Shown here: positions 26,911 to 39,496 of the stretch, in pieces
How the letters are laid out: each line of letters begins with the position of its first letter
Position numbering within the stretch: the stretch's first letter is position 1
DNA from: Plectrocnemia conspersa
Lineage: Eukaryota > Arthropoda > Insecta > Trichoptera > Polycentropodidae
DNA: 64,000 nt
Assembly (NCBI GenBank): GCA_009617715.1
Contig: VTFK01000216.1
Coordinates: forward strand, 186,001 to 250,000
Direction: 5' to 3'
The notes under the pieces: model-generated
Databases searched by the model: none
Told to the model about the DNA's origin: nothing
Seen by the model: only the letters and a program-made list of their open reading frames with translations
Position numbers and translations under genes: made by a program

Positions 26911-29349
26911 ATCATGAAATATACATTTGTGTTAATCAGAGGCGAAGCAAGGATTTTAAGAATATGATGTAAATTTTCAAAGTTAAAAACATAACTCAAA
27001 TAAAAAATTCTATATTTTTTTATCGCAAAAAGTAGTATTCTGTATATGAGTCATTTAAAAGCAACAGTAGTAATTTTATTTTATTTATTTATTACAAATC
27101 TGATCATCATGACTTGCCAGATTTCCCCAATGCATGATGTCCATTATAAAAAAATAATAAATATGGAAAAAAAAACAACAGTTTTAAAATAATTAAAATA
27201 TAAAACATTTTTAGTGTATCTCAATATGTTCTCACTGTTTAAACAAATCCACAAGATCTCTATGATCACAAATTTTACTATGTTTAGTAATGAAACATAT
27301 TCTAACAACAGCATTGAATTGCTTAATTGTGTTGAATTATGAACAACTTTCTTATCCTTTAGATATTTCCTTTCCACACATCCGTAATGTGCAGTTTGAA
27401 ACTATTGTTTCATAAGAAAACTTGTATACCTTCGTATTCACGTCACCGTCCTCAATGAATAAAACAAGGATTACACCTTACATAATGTACCACAGGGTCA
27501 TTTGTCTTAAACATATTTATATAATAGTTTATTCATGCCATAAACATTGCTGTTGGCAATAATTGAAATGCCATTTAAATCTAACGCACAGCTCGAACGT
27601 AAGACGTTAAATATTGACCATGAATACACATCGTTGTTTCAACCAACATAATTTGATTATAAATGCGAGTGTGGGTTGTATTTACAGATGATTATATTCC
27701 TTGTTGAATGTTGACCATAAGAATCAAAGATGAAAGCATTTTAATTACAATAATTATATAAAAGATAATTTTTTTTAAGATGGTTAAATACTTTAAAAAA
27801 AAAAACAGTGACTTAACTTTTCAGTTTATTAGTAAAACATGCAAAATTCATAAGTAAATATCGACCATAAAGTGTAAATTAACTAACTCTACTTTTAGGT
27901 AAAATAAATAATCTCCCAGTATCCCAATATTACACATATGCTATAAAAACCCGTCAAAAATATATACTGATAAAAAAAATATTAACTCCATTGTCACTAA
28001 AAGCAATACAGGAAAATATTTATCATTTGATCGTGGTATTTTAATATTTTCTTTCCTTGTGAAATAATAAGCTGTGTGGGGAAAAAATATGAATGGATTA
28101 TTTTATACAATAAATTAGTTTTAAGTTATTAGTTATTATGCATAAATTATTAAAAATACCCGTGAAAATAATTTAAATCCAGACGGTTATTTATTATACC
28201 AATATTAAGTTTTTCTAAGATCATCGATATGAAAAATTTCACGCTGTGTGCATAAATGTTTCTGTTAAGGATTAGTTTAGCAAAAAATACTTTTATAATA
28301 AAAATAAGCTGTTCATAAAATGAATTTATTTTAAAATGTTTCGATTTTTTTATATACATGCGCGACATGTCAACATTTACTTTATCTCAGAAAAAAAATA
28401 GCAGATCCAAGTTTCTGTTATGTAATAAAGAAATGACCGCGCCCGTTTTTGTGATAGGGATGGCTGACGAAGTGAAAACAAAATCAGGTACATATACATA
28501 TAAAATATAATTTAAAAAAAAAATCACATATTATTGGGAAAATTATCTGAGATTAAAATGCTAAAAAAATAAAATCTGGGTTATGCAGTATTTATGTATT
28601 TGTATTCTATAATATGAATCAAATTTAAAAAATATTATTATTCAAAGAGATAAATCTTTCAAAAAAAAATATTATTGCAATATTCAAAAATTAATATTAA
28701 TCATTTAATGCAAGGGTTTTTTTTTACAAAAAAGGTTTCAAAAACATCAGTTTTTTTTGTGTTTCATTTTAAATTTATGCACTTTTCAATTGAAATATAA
28801 CAATTAAAACATATTTTAAAGCATTCAAAGATAAATATTGAGATGTTCTAAAATTAATATTAAATGTGCAATTATTAAAATTAAATATTATAAATAAATC
28901 ACTACTCATCAATCTGTATTTTTAAATGATATCGAGTTTTTTCGAGTTCTTTCTGATAATCGTAACTGACAAAAAAATAATGAGTAATATGTTTTAATGG
29001 AATAAATAGGCGAGTGGTGCTCTGGCCCCCGGTATAAAAATTAAGGAGGCATCAAAGACGTTGTTGCCTAGATTTATTGTCGCAAAAATAAAGATTTTTT
29101 TTATAATTAATAAAGTTTTAATTACAATATTAAATATATTGAAACAATTTTTACCGGGGTATTTGACTGCTTTGATTTTGCTAATCATTAAATATTGTAG
29201 ATCATGTGATTTTTTCGGTCAATAACAATAAAAATGTTAATACCGGTATTATATGGCTCTAACCAATTATATATTTTTTATTTAATACATGGATAATCAC
29301 CCTTTTCAATAACAACAAAAATATTCAAATAGTTTTTTTTTATTAACTC

Positions 29350-30480
29350 TTAAAACAAGTTGCCGTCATTGAGTGAAGTTTAACCGAGTGAACGCGCGGC
29401 ATGTAAAGTGTTGTTAAAATAGTATAATATCGTTCACATTATGGCAAGTGAGGAACGATTTTACGATTAAAACCAAAGTCCGTCCATTACGCGTTTCTCA
29501 GGAGTCGAGAATTCGCGTCCATGTACATGTATAATTATTTTCGGTTCACAATAAAGGAAAAAAGCACAAAATATTTAGCTGCGCCTCTAAGCGCACATAT
29601 CGCGTTTCTAAATAAATATTATTTTATTAAAATTACGCGTGGGTTCTGAATTATTTAACGGCGGTAATTTCAAATCAAGGTTTAAACTTATTTTAAAAGA
29701 TATATGCCTAGTAAGAGTGTGTATGTTTCATTACAGCACAATTGAAAAGAAATAATTTGTGATAAAATATCAACTGGCGCGCTAATAGTTGGACGTTATT
29801 GTAATCACTTCACAACAATAATGGTAACGAACGCAGTATATTTCCGACTGTTCGTAAATACGTAACCTAAAAACTAAAATAAATGTAACTCCAACGAAAC
29901 GTGCTTTAAAAGCTAATTAGGCAAATCGTTTGTTTACTAATAGGTATAATATTGTTTTTTACACTTTTATCCGAGAGACCGGAACAGACTTGCGCGACAA
30001 CAAATGTTACAAAATTCACGTATCACAAACAGTTATCATTGTAAAGCACTCGATCGGCAATGACCTCCATGCAAAAATATCACAATATACACAAATAGAC
30101 GATTGAAACCAGTTCTCCAAAGATGACGGATAGCTATAATTCGCGGTAGCTACTCGAAATTGCAACAACAAAAAATAATAGTTCGTTAAGAAATAGTCGT
30201 CAATCGGGTGGTAGGAAACTTTGGCTTTAATTGAGAAATAGCGTTTGGAAAGCGATAATATCTGCAGTAAAGTTGCAATTTGCAGAGAAAAATTGAAACG
30301 CGGTAATAAATGGCAATGTTTACCAATCGAACTGCGCGACGTTACGATCGCACAGAAACTTGGCGCCCAACTGGTAAGAATAACGAAAACCAGACGGGGT
30401 ATGCAGTGTGCACGTTTCAATGGTGCCAAAGAGGTCGTCAAGTTGCGGTTCGAGAACCGATATTTAAATCATTTTAATGA
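29350..30480. other. CpG-richer island of unknown role
   Basis: The base composition rises here (for example GTGAACGCGCGGCATG near 29389). Overlapping chance-length open frames occur on both strands: 30016-30441 minus, 141 codons; 30245-30484 plus, 79 codons. Neither shows a known domain, and the two cannot both be well-conserved coding sequence. A promoter or noncoding first exon is possible. Confidence 0.25.
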
Positions 30481-31245
30481 ATAGTAACGTACCTTACTAT
30501 ATATTGCACATTTATAACATATTCAGTATGACTTATTAAAATCAGATTTAGGTTGCAGATTATCGAAAACAATTCTTAATCTTGTTGTTTATATTTTTTT
30601 TAAATAGTAAAAATAATAATATATATAATAGATATACTAGATTATTTTAATAAATACAACTGAGAAATTCTGCAATGGAATAAAATCAACTATTCATCCT
30701 ATAATCAATATTAAATGAATTCTTCTCCCATATACTTCAAATATATCATTATTATTGATTATACTAAAAATATACTGAATTTTTACCAATATTAATATTA
30801 TTTCCTCTCGTTGAGTATTTGTAGAGCACATATGTAAAACGAGACACATTTCTATTAATATAAGTAATATACATTCATATGTATATAGCTGTAGGAACTT
30901 CCATGGTCAGAGCATTATAAAGGAATTGCTTAAATATATTCATCCATATAAATCGTTCCCTCAATTTATATTATTTTATCTTAATAAAGAGAGTTTTTTT
31001 TGTAAATTTAAGCAAATAGTCTACAGCCTTTTAATAATTCAGATAATATTATATGAAAAAATATAGTTATAAGTTGTTTACATCATGTTGTTTCACCTTA
31101 CGAGTATTAAACATATAGCTTTAAATGCATGCTAGAAATTATTATAACTAAAAATAGTTACTAGATATAACACACTTTGCTTATATGTATTATAACCATA
31201 TCAAATTCATTAGGAGATGGTTTTCAAGAATTAATGTGTCAGGAT

Positions 31246-31495
31246 CAGTGGCGTAGTTATGGTGGGGCGGAGGGGGCGGGCCGCCCCGGGTGGCACTTGC
31301 TTGGGGGCGGCATATTAGCGATGGGATCCTCTAGTGTGGTTCTTAAAACATATATAAATCCAGGAATAGCAAGATCTTAACAATAACCAATTTATTATTT
31401 TAAGAAAAGATGATTTTATGACCCTGCAAAAAATGTATGGGGGTCGGCAATTTTAAGGATCGCCCTGGGCGGCACATACCCTAGCTACGCCACCA
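31246..31495 (+). mobile_element. hAT-type MITE, copy 1
   Basis: A 250-bp element with no coding capacity. It starts CAGTGGCGTAGTTATGG and ends CTAGCTACGCCACCA, giving imperfect terminal inverted repeats. Flanks GTCAGGAT (31238-31245) and GTCGGGAC (31496-31503) match at 6 of 8 positions, as expected for an aged 8-bp target duplication. The same element recurs at 33758 and 37142. Confidence 0.88.
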
Positions 31496-33757
31496 GTCGG
31501 GACTATCCATAATCATCGCGTTGAAAGTAGTTGTCCAATACATGTTAAAATGGCAATAAAACCGTATCCCTCAAATGTATTAATAATCGGAGCGGTTTTT
31601 AACTTTCAACGAAAAGCAATAAAACACAGCTATGCATCTATGTGCGTCTAAGACCATTTAACAGTACTCATTCCTAGCCTATGTATCAAAATATATGTGC
31701 TATAAATATTATTTCAAATTACAGATAATATTAAGATTATTTATAACAAAATAATGGCCATAAAGTCTGAAAAAGATTCGCCAGATTTCACCAGAATTAA
31801 TCAAAGGATCAATGAATTGTAGGAAGTTGTACTCTTTCCTTTTCCTCTGTGGTATACTGCTTTATTTCTGAACTTGCACTTAGAACACCACTTCGCTTTT
31901 GACTTGATCTTAATCCAATCTCTGATGAACCGATCCAATAAAACATAATACATCTCCACTTTCATTTGGAAATTCATTTTCAAATATTTACTTGAACTAC
32001 CACTTTGCTTCTAGCTCGTAATATAATATACGAAAATAAAGCCTAATTTTCAAATAGAGATTATGCTGAATCAACCTAAAAAAAACCATTATTTTCACTT
32101 CGACCATCCAATTTAATTCAGTCAAGCAGTCACCCTTAATATTCAAGAGTTAAACCCAATTAATTGTGGTTATTTTAAAATGATCAGATATTATTTTGTG
32201 ATTTTGATCTCATTTTCATTGTTTTTAGTCCCGAAATCGAATGTGAGATAATTTATTTAATTAGCTAGAAAATATAAAAATATTGTAATAAATATCGAAA
32301 CCAATTAAAAAGTCTTTAAAAATCAATGAAAGCGTAACTACAATTTTTTTAGCAACAATAATGTTAAATTTCAGTATTTCTGTTTATAATAATAGTGACT
32401 TTAAATAATAAATTGTTAAGAAGATGAGAACAATTTCAAAACGAAATTTTAGTATGTCACGTGAATTTTATAAATATATTTTTAAATATTTAACAATATT
32501 AAAAATATAGAAACGCACAAGAGACATTTTAAAAATATATACAAAATCCAGATAATATTTCTAAAGCAATAACTTTCAGATTGGTTTAAAATGCCTTTAA
32601 ATCGCCCCTTTTTATTTATCAACACAATGGACCTTGTTGCATTTGGTGAGCCTGAGAACGAGTTTATACATTATAAAGTCATAGTCTCACACCTGTTAAC
32701 TCTTTCTGCACAAAAGTCAGGCATAATTTTCGATAGATTAAATTTATATTTTATTTATTTCTAGCCTGACAGGTATCTCAAATGCATAATGGCGCCCTTA
32801 CATTTCAAATATACACCATGATATTCCATTTCCCTGATCTTCTCAGTATATTTCAAAAATAAAATTTGTATGAGTTCATCAGTGTTAATAAATGGCCTTA
32901 TTGCTTACTGTTTTGAATTTGTGAGAACAACTGTTCATAACTTTATTGTGATTAACAATAACAAGTTTGCGATGAATTTTGACAGTAGTAATTTTTTTTA
33001 CAATTAACTACATGAAAATTGGTTAGGTCATGGTAAAACACAGCGTTGCTTCGCTGCTACCAACCAATTAATAACTTTACTAGCTTTATATCTTTACTTT
33101 CTTCTATTCTTTACATATGTCTACTGTGCAAGAATTTAGTTCATTATTAAAACATTTTAAATGTTTATATTCACTTAAAAGTTAATTGTAATATAAAAGT
33201 TATATAAACACTAGAAATGTATAACCCATCACGCAATGATAAAGTGCAATGTAAGCAAAATTTATCATCTGTAAACATAATAATGCATGTTTGTCGTAGG
33301 TGTGCCCGATCAATAAACTGTCGTTTTAATGGGATCGCGTTTCAGTGACCTACGAGGTTAACGTATGAAGATACTTGAAGAGCAATTTGCATCCGATTCG
33401 ATAGGGCATTCACCGTCAAATTGTCATATGTACGTAAGTGAATCATTACGAAAGATTCAATAAGAAACTTGAGAATAATGAGCTCAATAAGAAATTTCTA
33501 TTTGTACAAAATATTAATTTATTACTTTAAAAATATCATATTACGTATCATTATAAACAGCTGCTTTTCATTTTTATAATAAGAAATGAGTCATGGCTTT
33601 GTGATTGATTTGAAAAAATTATAATGTTCAAAACTATAAACATGTTGGTTCGATTAATAGACATCTAAATAGAAGAGTTTCATCGTTGCTACTATGCAAT
33701 TTGATTGCTCTTATTATATTTAAAATACAATAATGAGCAATAGTAGAGATACATGGG

Positions 33758-34011
33758 CAGTGGTATAGCTATGGGGGGGCCCGCCCCGGGCGGCACTTGC
33801 TTGGGGGCGGCATATTTGCGATAGGATCTTCTAGTGTGGTTCTTATCCCTGAATGCACTAAAACATATATAAATCCACGAATAACAAAAGCTTAATAATA
33901 ATTAATTTAAAATTTTAAGAAAAGCTGATTTTATGACCCTGCAAAAAATGTATGGAGAGGCGGCAATTTTAAGGATCGCCCTGGGCGGTACATACCCTAG
34001 CTACGCCACTG
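33758..34011 (+). mobile_element. hAT-type MITE, copy 2, with perfect 8-bp target duplication
   Basis: A 254-bp copy of the 31246 family. It starts CAGTGGTATAGCTATGG and ends CTAGCTACGCCACTG. It is flanked by exact duplicates TACATGGG at 33750-33757 and 34012-34019. The 8-bp duplication and CAGTG termini point to hAT transposase mobilisation. The interior keeps a GC-rich left arm (GGGCGGCACTTGCTTGGGG) and an AT-rich middle. Confidence 0.95.
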
Positions 34012-35239
34012 TACATGGGATAATAACGCTACTAAATAAAGGTGACATATCTCCTTGTCTACGCTTGTATTACAATTCGGTGACTAAAATTAATGTCTGA
34101 AAGATTTGAAGATCCCAATTTTCACAAAACTGCAAAAAACTGTGTGTCAGAATTATAAATACGTGTCATACAGTTATTTAATAAAATTTGTACAATTATT
34201 TTTTACTTATGAAATCAGTATATAATATTTAAAACTGAGTATTTTGCAAGGCATAGTTTTGGAATATAATGTGTGATGTTCCAAAGAATATGCAATTTAA
34301 TCATTTTACATTTAAGCACTCCAGTGACGGCAATTATATGAAGGGATAAATCCTCTATGATTACTAAATTGCTACCCTCACAACTGTAGCTTAGAAAATT
34401 ATTATTGTCTGTCACCTGACATACAAAAAGTGGTTTTGAAAACCAAAATTTATGAGATTTGGATGACTCGTCGATGAGTCACCTCTTATCTCACCGCGCC
34501 TAATTTTTTCCCTATTAAATGTGGTTCACTTGTCCATCACTTTAGATTACATTTTATAATATCATAAATAATGAAATAGTAGTCTAAAAATTGTGAAACA
34601 AAAAATATTTAAATCTGCCATAATTTTATCAACATAACGAACTGAATTTTTGTCGAATAAATCTATTTTTTTTAATATATATATATTTTTTTTAATTTTT
34701 TTTTTCACATGCCGGCTTTGATCGCATTAAAAGCAAAAATAATAGGAATGAATTATTGTGATATATTATAAAAATGTGATATATTATAAATCCAAACATC
34801 GCATTACAAAAAAAAAATCGGCTTAATCTCCCGCTTTTAACTGATGAGCGTTTCAAAGATAAAAAATATAAATTTATACAACTTCATTTGATAAATAGTA
34901 TCATACCCTTTACAAAAGTAAATAGATTTTTTTAATTTTATATAATTACTATTATTTTAAATTAACTAAATTCTTAATAACATTGAATCAATGAAGAATA
35001 TTGTTTTCCGCTAATTTACTACTGATTTAAAAAAAATACTCATTTACAAAAAGTTTTTTTCTACTAGTTTGTTTAGCAACAAAAATAAATTTGCTGTTTT
35101 TTATTTTTAGAAAGGAATATATATATTATATATGTGAATTTTGGATTGAAAGAAGTTGTGGAAATAATATAGTCTACTTCACAGTAAAAATAAATAGAAA
35201 ATGCCGCTACCTAGTAGTGTATGCCAACCAGGCCTGTCA

Positions 35240-35345
35240 AGAGGGAGGGGGGAGAGGGTACAAATTCCCCGGGCCCGTTCTCTTTGAGGGTCCCAACTCT
35301 GGAAAAAATCATAGCAAGAATATATTTATAAAAAAAAAGATCTGA
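35240..35345. mobile_element. Possible fragment of another GC-rich-ended repeat
   Basis: An isolated G-rich stretch followed by ACAAATTCCCCGGGCCCG, in 70%-plus AT surroundings. It resembles the end of a dispersed element, but no partner terminus or target duplication was found. Confidence 0.25.
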
Positions 35346-37141
35346 AATTGCTTGTGATGTATTTCAGGTATATGTTCATTTTTTATACATTTATACAATA
35401 AATAAAAGGAGCGGAACATTGCCTTCATAAGCACCCACTTTTTATGTAGAATTTTGAGAATAAACATTACTCAAAGCGACAGATTGTAGTTCTTTGACGT
35501 GGCTCCATTTGTGTTAAAATTTGTTTGCAAATTATTGTTGACTTTATTGCTTTTTCAACGTTTAAAAATATTATATTATAGTAGCAGTAAATTTAGGAAT
35601 TCGATCTGAAAAGATCCCTGATGCCAACATATATAATGAACACGAACAATACGATATAAATTTAAAATAATATGTTCGTCACTATTCTCCGCGAGCCCCG
35701 CTCTCGACCGTTTTTATACGGAAATGTAATTACTCAAGACAGTATTGTTAATATATAATATATTAGTTTCATCACGTACAGTTATTTGTGATTACCAAAT
35801 AAATAAAAATATGTACCAATAGTTTACAGCCACCTAAAAACTCGCACCATCAAGTTTTAAATGATTCAAATTAATCTTTCTCTCTTTCATAGCCCGTATG
35901 ATATGCACACATTTGCTTTCGTTCATTTCAATTATCGGTCATTAAGTAATCAGAGGTTTTAAAACATTCTATTACATGGCAAAAAAAAGAATAAGCAATA
36001 TATAAATTATTATACAATAGCTGTGTGGCTTAGCTTTAGTTTTTTTATCTGTTTGTGATACTCGAATAATCAGCTCTCAAAATTGACTAGAGATAAAAGT
36101 AATTTCGTTAATAATGTATATAAAGAGAGAAGGAAAGATACTAAAATGCTTATGATATTTTTGCATTATACATATATTATTATAAAATATTACAGTTGTG
36201 ATTCATAATATTAATCATAATAATTTTAAAGTTTTAAAGGCCGTTTTATTGTTGATATCGTATGAAAACTATAGTGTGATAATAGATTCTGAAGTTCAAC
36301 ACGACCTTCTAATATGAATTGCATACTTAACAACTAACATGCAATATATATTTTTATATTCGCATAATTAAGTAGAAGGTATGCAATCTTATTTATGTGA
36401 TATAATATCAACCTTCAAATTTCATATGTATTTCTAACTTCGCAGCATTTTAAATATTATAAACATGCAGTGTCTTGTGCAAAATATTGGTGTTAAATAT
36501 TTTAGATTTTCCTGGTATGTAATTACATAATTCTTTAAGAAATAATTTCTTTGTATAATTTAATATGCCATAAGCCGTATTTTACTGATAAGAGCAGCAT
36601 AAAAATTAAATTATCAGTGAGTGCCGATTTAAGTAGTATGACTTGCTTATTCGAGCTAGTGCCCGCTTGTCGTCAATTTAATTATTGAGTTCTAGGACAA
36701 CTCTTTCTAATCATCTAACAAAATTAATATCAACGCATTCATCTCGGAAATTCTATTAGACATATAAAAATCATTATAAAGTCATTAATTAATCGTCTAG
36801 TATTAACTAGCATTTTGTTATAATTATTAAACTTATGTTTATACGAAGCGTCCAAATTATTAAGAGCTTACTTATTTCATTCGAATCAAAAATATATTTT
36901 TAATGGTGTACACTGCGCCTAAACTATTCTGAACGAATATGGAAAATTTGCCAAAATTAAAAGGGTAAAAAACTTCAAACTTCACTCATAACCTTATTTT
37001 AAAAGATGATGATTAAAACCGAGAGCTTAGTTTGCCATTGCTATTCTAAAACACTAATAACATTGTAATTAATATCATACATTCTATAGTGGAAATAATA
37101 ACTCATCCATCGCCTATTTTTTTAACAAGATTAGTTAAGAA

Positions 37142-37407
37142 CAGTGGCGTAGCTATGGGGGGCGGAGGGGGCGGGCCGCCCCGGGCGGCACTTGCTTGGG
37201 GGCGGCATATTCGCGATGGAATCGTCTAGTGTGGTTCTTAACCGTGAATAAACTAAAATTTATGTAAATCTACGAATACCAAGAGCTTAACAATAATCAA
37301 TTTATTATTTTAAGAAATGCTGATTTTATGACCCTGCAAAAAAATGTATGGGGGGGCGGCAATTTTAAGGATTGCCCCGGGTGGCACACACCATAGCTAC
37401 GCCACTG
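37142..37407 (+). mobile_element. hAT-type MITE, copy 3
   Basis: A 266-bp copy of the 31246 family with near-perfect terminal inverted repeats of about 17 bp (CAGTGGCGTAGCTATGG at both ends). Target duplications are GTTAAGAA (37134-37141) and GCTAAGAA (37408-37415), 7 of 8 identical. Confidence 0.94.
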
Positions 37408-38572
37408 GCTAAGAACAACAAATAATGTGAAATAACTAGCAAAGACTTTAGAAAACATTTACAATATAAAACCCATTTGGTATATATCATATTGTAAATA
37501 TAAGCATTACTACACACATACGAAGTTTCAGTAAAGGATTGGAAATGAAAACACTTCTCTCAATTTTCGCGATTTCACTTTTACACTGTTAAGAAAAAAA
37601 TGTTTTTTTTTTTTAATATTCCAAATCTAGCATATTTATTTACATACGTAAAGCCATGATTTATGAACGCATTGGTTAATGGCTCACTTCCATTTTTTTT
37701 TTGCACTTGACCTACACCTGGAACCTCTCTCACTGCCCATGCAGTAGTTGCTTTTGGGATTCACGCATGTCGCTGAAGATATTGAATTTTGTAAAATTCA
37801 ATTTACGATATAGTACATGGAACGTATGTGCCGCGTGAATCAAGGGATGTGCTGATAATCTGCTATTTTGTAAAGAAAACTTCAAGGGTTAGTAGCTGCG
37901 TAGCTACTTAGGCCAAATTATTTTATTAATAAACTGCCATTGATTTATAGAAAACTTATTAGAATATGAAATGACTACATTTTATTCTTATTAATGAAAA
38001 TTAAATACAGTAATCAGAAAACATTCTCTGTTGATTGCCTCAGTTTTTCTTATGCAACTGATAGTGATTTTGCCAGTTCATTTGATTTCAAAACGTTCTA
38101 AGTCATTATTAAAAACTGGAATATTGATATTTAGATTGAACGCCATAGAGACTATTTTCGTAACAATCTTCTACATATAACCACCGTTTTAAATAAGCTA
38201 AAAAGAGCAAAACGAGATCAAAACTGAACCAATGAAAAACATTTCGCGATATAAAATAAATCTAAATATATTGGATGTTTTATAAAATATGGTGATTATT
38301 TTGACATGTAAATTTTTAAAAGGAGTTTGATGTACATTTATAATATTTAGGGGCTAAAAAATGACTTTTAGATATCATCAAACGACAAAGGTTTGGCTTA
38401 ACAAAACATTAGTGAAATCGACATTTCAGAACACTAGGAAATTGAATAGTAGCTACGAAATCTTTCGAAAGATTTCAATTACTATAATAAGTCTTTAAAC
38501 ACATTTCTTCATAATCTATAAATCTGAAGTAAAAAATACTAATGACCTGGTAACGAATAATCGTTGTTTAAA

Positions 38573-38640
38573 ACAGAGATTCTCAAACTTATTTGGATCA
38601 TCGCCCACTTTTTAACTATAATATGTTTCATCGCCCACTA
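38573..38640 (+). mobile_element. Possible hAT (Charlie-like) terminus
   Basis: CAGAGATTCTCAAACTTATT near 38573 resembles the CAG-GGTTCTCAAAC start of many hAT elements, followed by a duplicated ATCGCCCAC word. No matching right end was identified. Confidence 0.35.
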
Positions 38641-38779
38641 TTGAAGGTGCTATGTTTATATACATTATAATTTAACTAAAATATTTATGTAGGTTGTACA
38701 ATTTTGGAATTTTAAATAACAAATTTGGAAATAAAATAATATAGATTTTAAATAATAAAATACACACATATATTTACAT

Positions 38780-39496
38780 CAGTGGCGTGCGGTCCATACA
38801 TGCGGTAGATGCTGCACATGTCTTGGGATTGTGAAACGATTCTAAAAATAAAATATTTGTATCGATTATTTAGTTTTTTAATATACGTAATTATGAAACG
38901 TAATCGCTTAGAAAATCGGCTACAAACAATCACACCGAGGGAGCGGCTAAAGCCGACTGCAGCGCGGGCGGGTTGACTAGACAGCTGTCTTGCGCAGTCG
39001 ATACGCGTGCGCCATGAATTACTTAACTTTTCGCGCAAGCGCACTAGAACTTGCCGGTGTGCTTGTGCTTACAGTCGCCCATTATCAACTGTTCATGCGG
39101 CTGACGTTTTGAATCTGTCTATTTCTCCGGTTTTCGGCCTTCATGTTTCGCAGTGGGAGTTGCCAGCTTTCCATACCAATAGCCGAGCAGATGTGAAATC
39201 TCTCGTACACTTAACATCCCGACGATCGTGATCTAAATTTAAGAAATGCGAAAAGAAATTATAGAACAGCTTTTTATATCACTTCAACGCTCAAATAGAA
39301 CATTTTTTATTTTTAAAAGTGAACTTGTTAATATATATTCGTCACCAGAATTCCATTTAAAATCTATAAATAGCATTAATAATGTGATTATTAAAAATGA
39401 ACTAAAAGATATTTTAGCGGAAGTATTCAATTTAATAAAATTAATTTTTACTATACTGGCCGCATTCCCTGTTTCAAAAGTCACCGCACACCATTG
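38780..39496 (+). mobile_element. hAT element with remnant transposase C-terminus
   Basis: A 717-bp unit starting CAGTGGCGTGCGGTCC and ending CCGCACACCATTG, which are inverted-repeat termini. Flanks ATTTACAT (38772-38779) and ATGTACGT (39497-39504) match at 6 of 8, as for an old 8-bp target duplication. Near the right end, 39246-39496 encodes YSSPEFH and then ILAEVFNLIKLIFTI. These resemble the hAT transposase segment leading into the dimerisation domain, but the following SxxSERSFS-type motif is missing and the zinc-finger and catalytic parts are absent. The interior 38930-39230 is unusually GC-rich. I read it as a non-autonomous, internally deleted hAT element. Confidence 0.75.

Noticed and set aside
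29000..29170. CTGGCCCCCGGTATAAAAA near 29020 and TTTTTACCGGGG near 29150 as possible transposon termini
   Set aside because: The words are partly complementary, but no target duplication or second copy was found.
30016..30441. 141-codon minus-strand open frame
   Set aside because: No recognisable domain or splice partners, and an overlapping plus-strand frame. Kept only as part of a composition island.
38748..39231. 98-codon minus and 74-codon plus frames
   Set aside because: They lie in the non-transposase interior of the hAT element and match nothing known.
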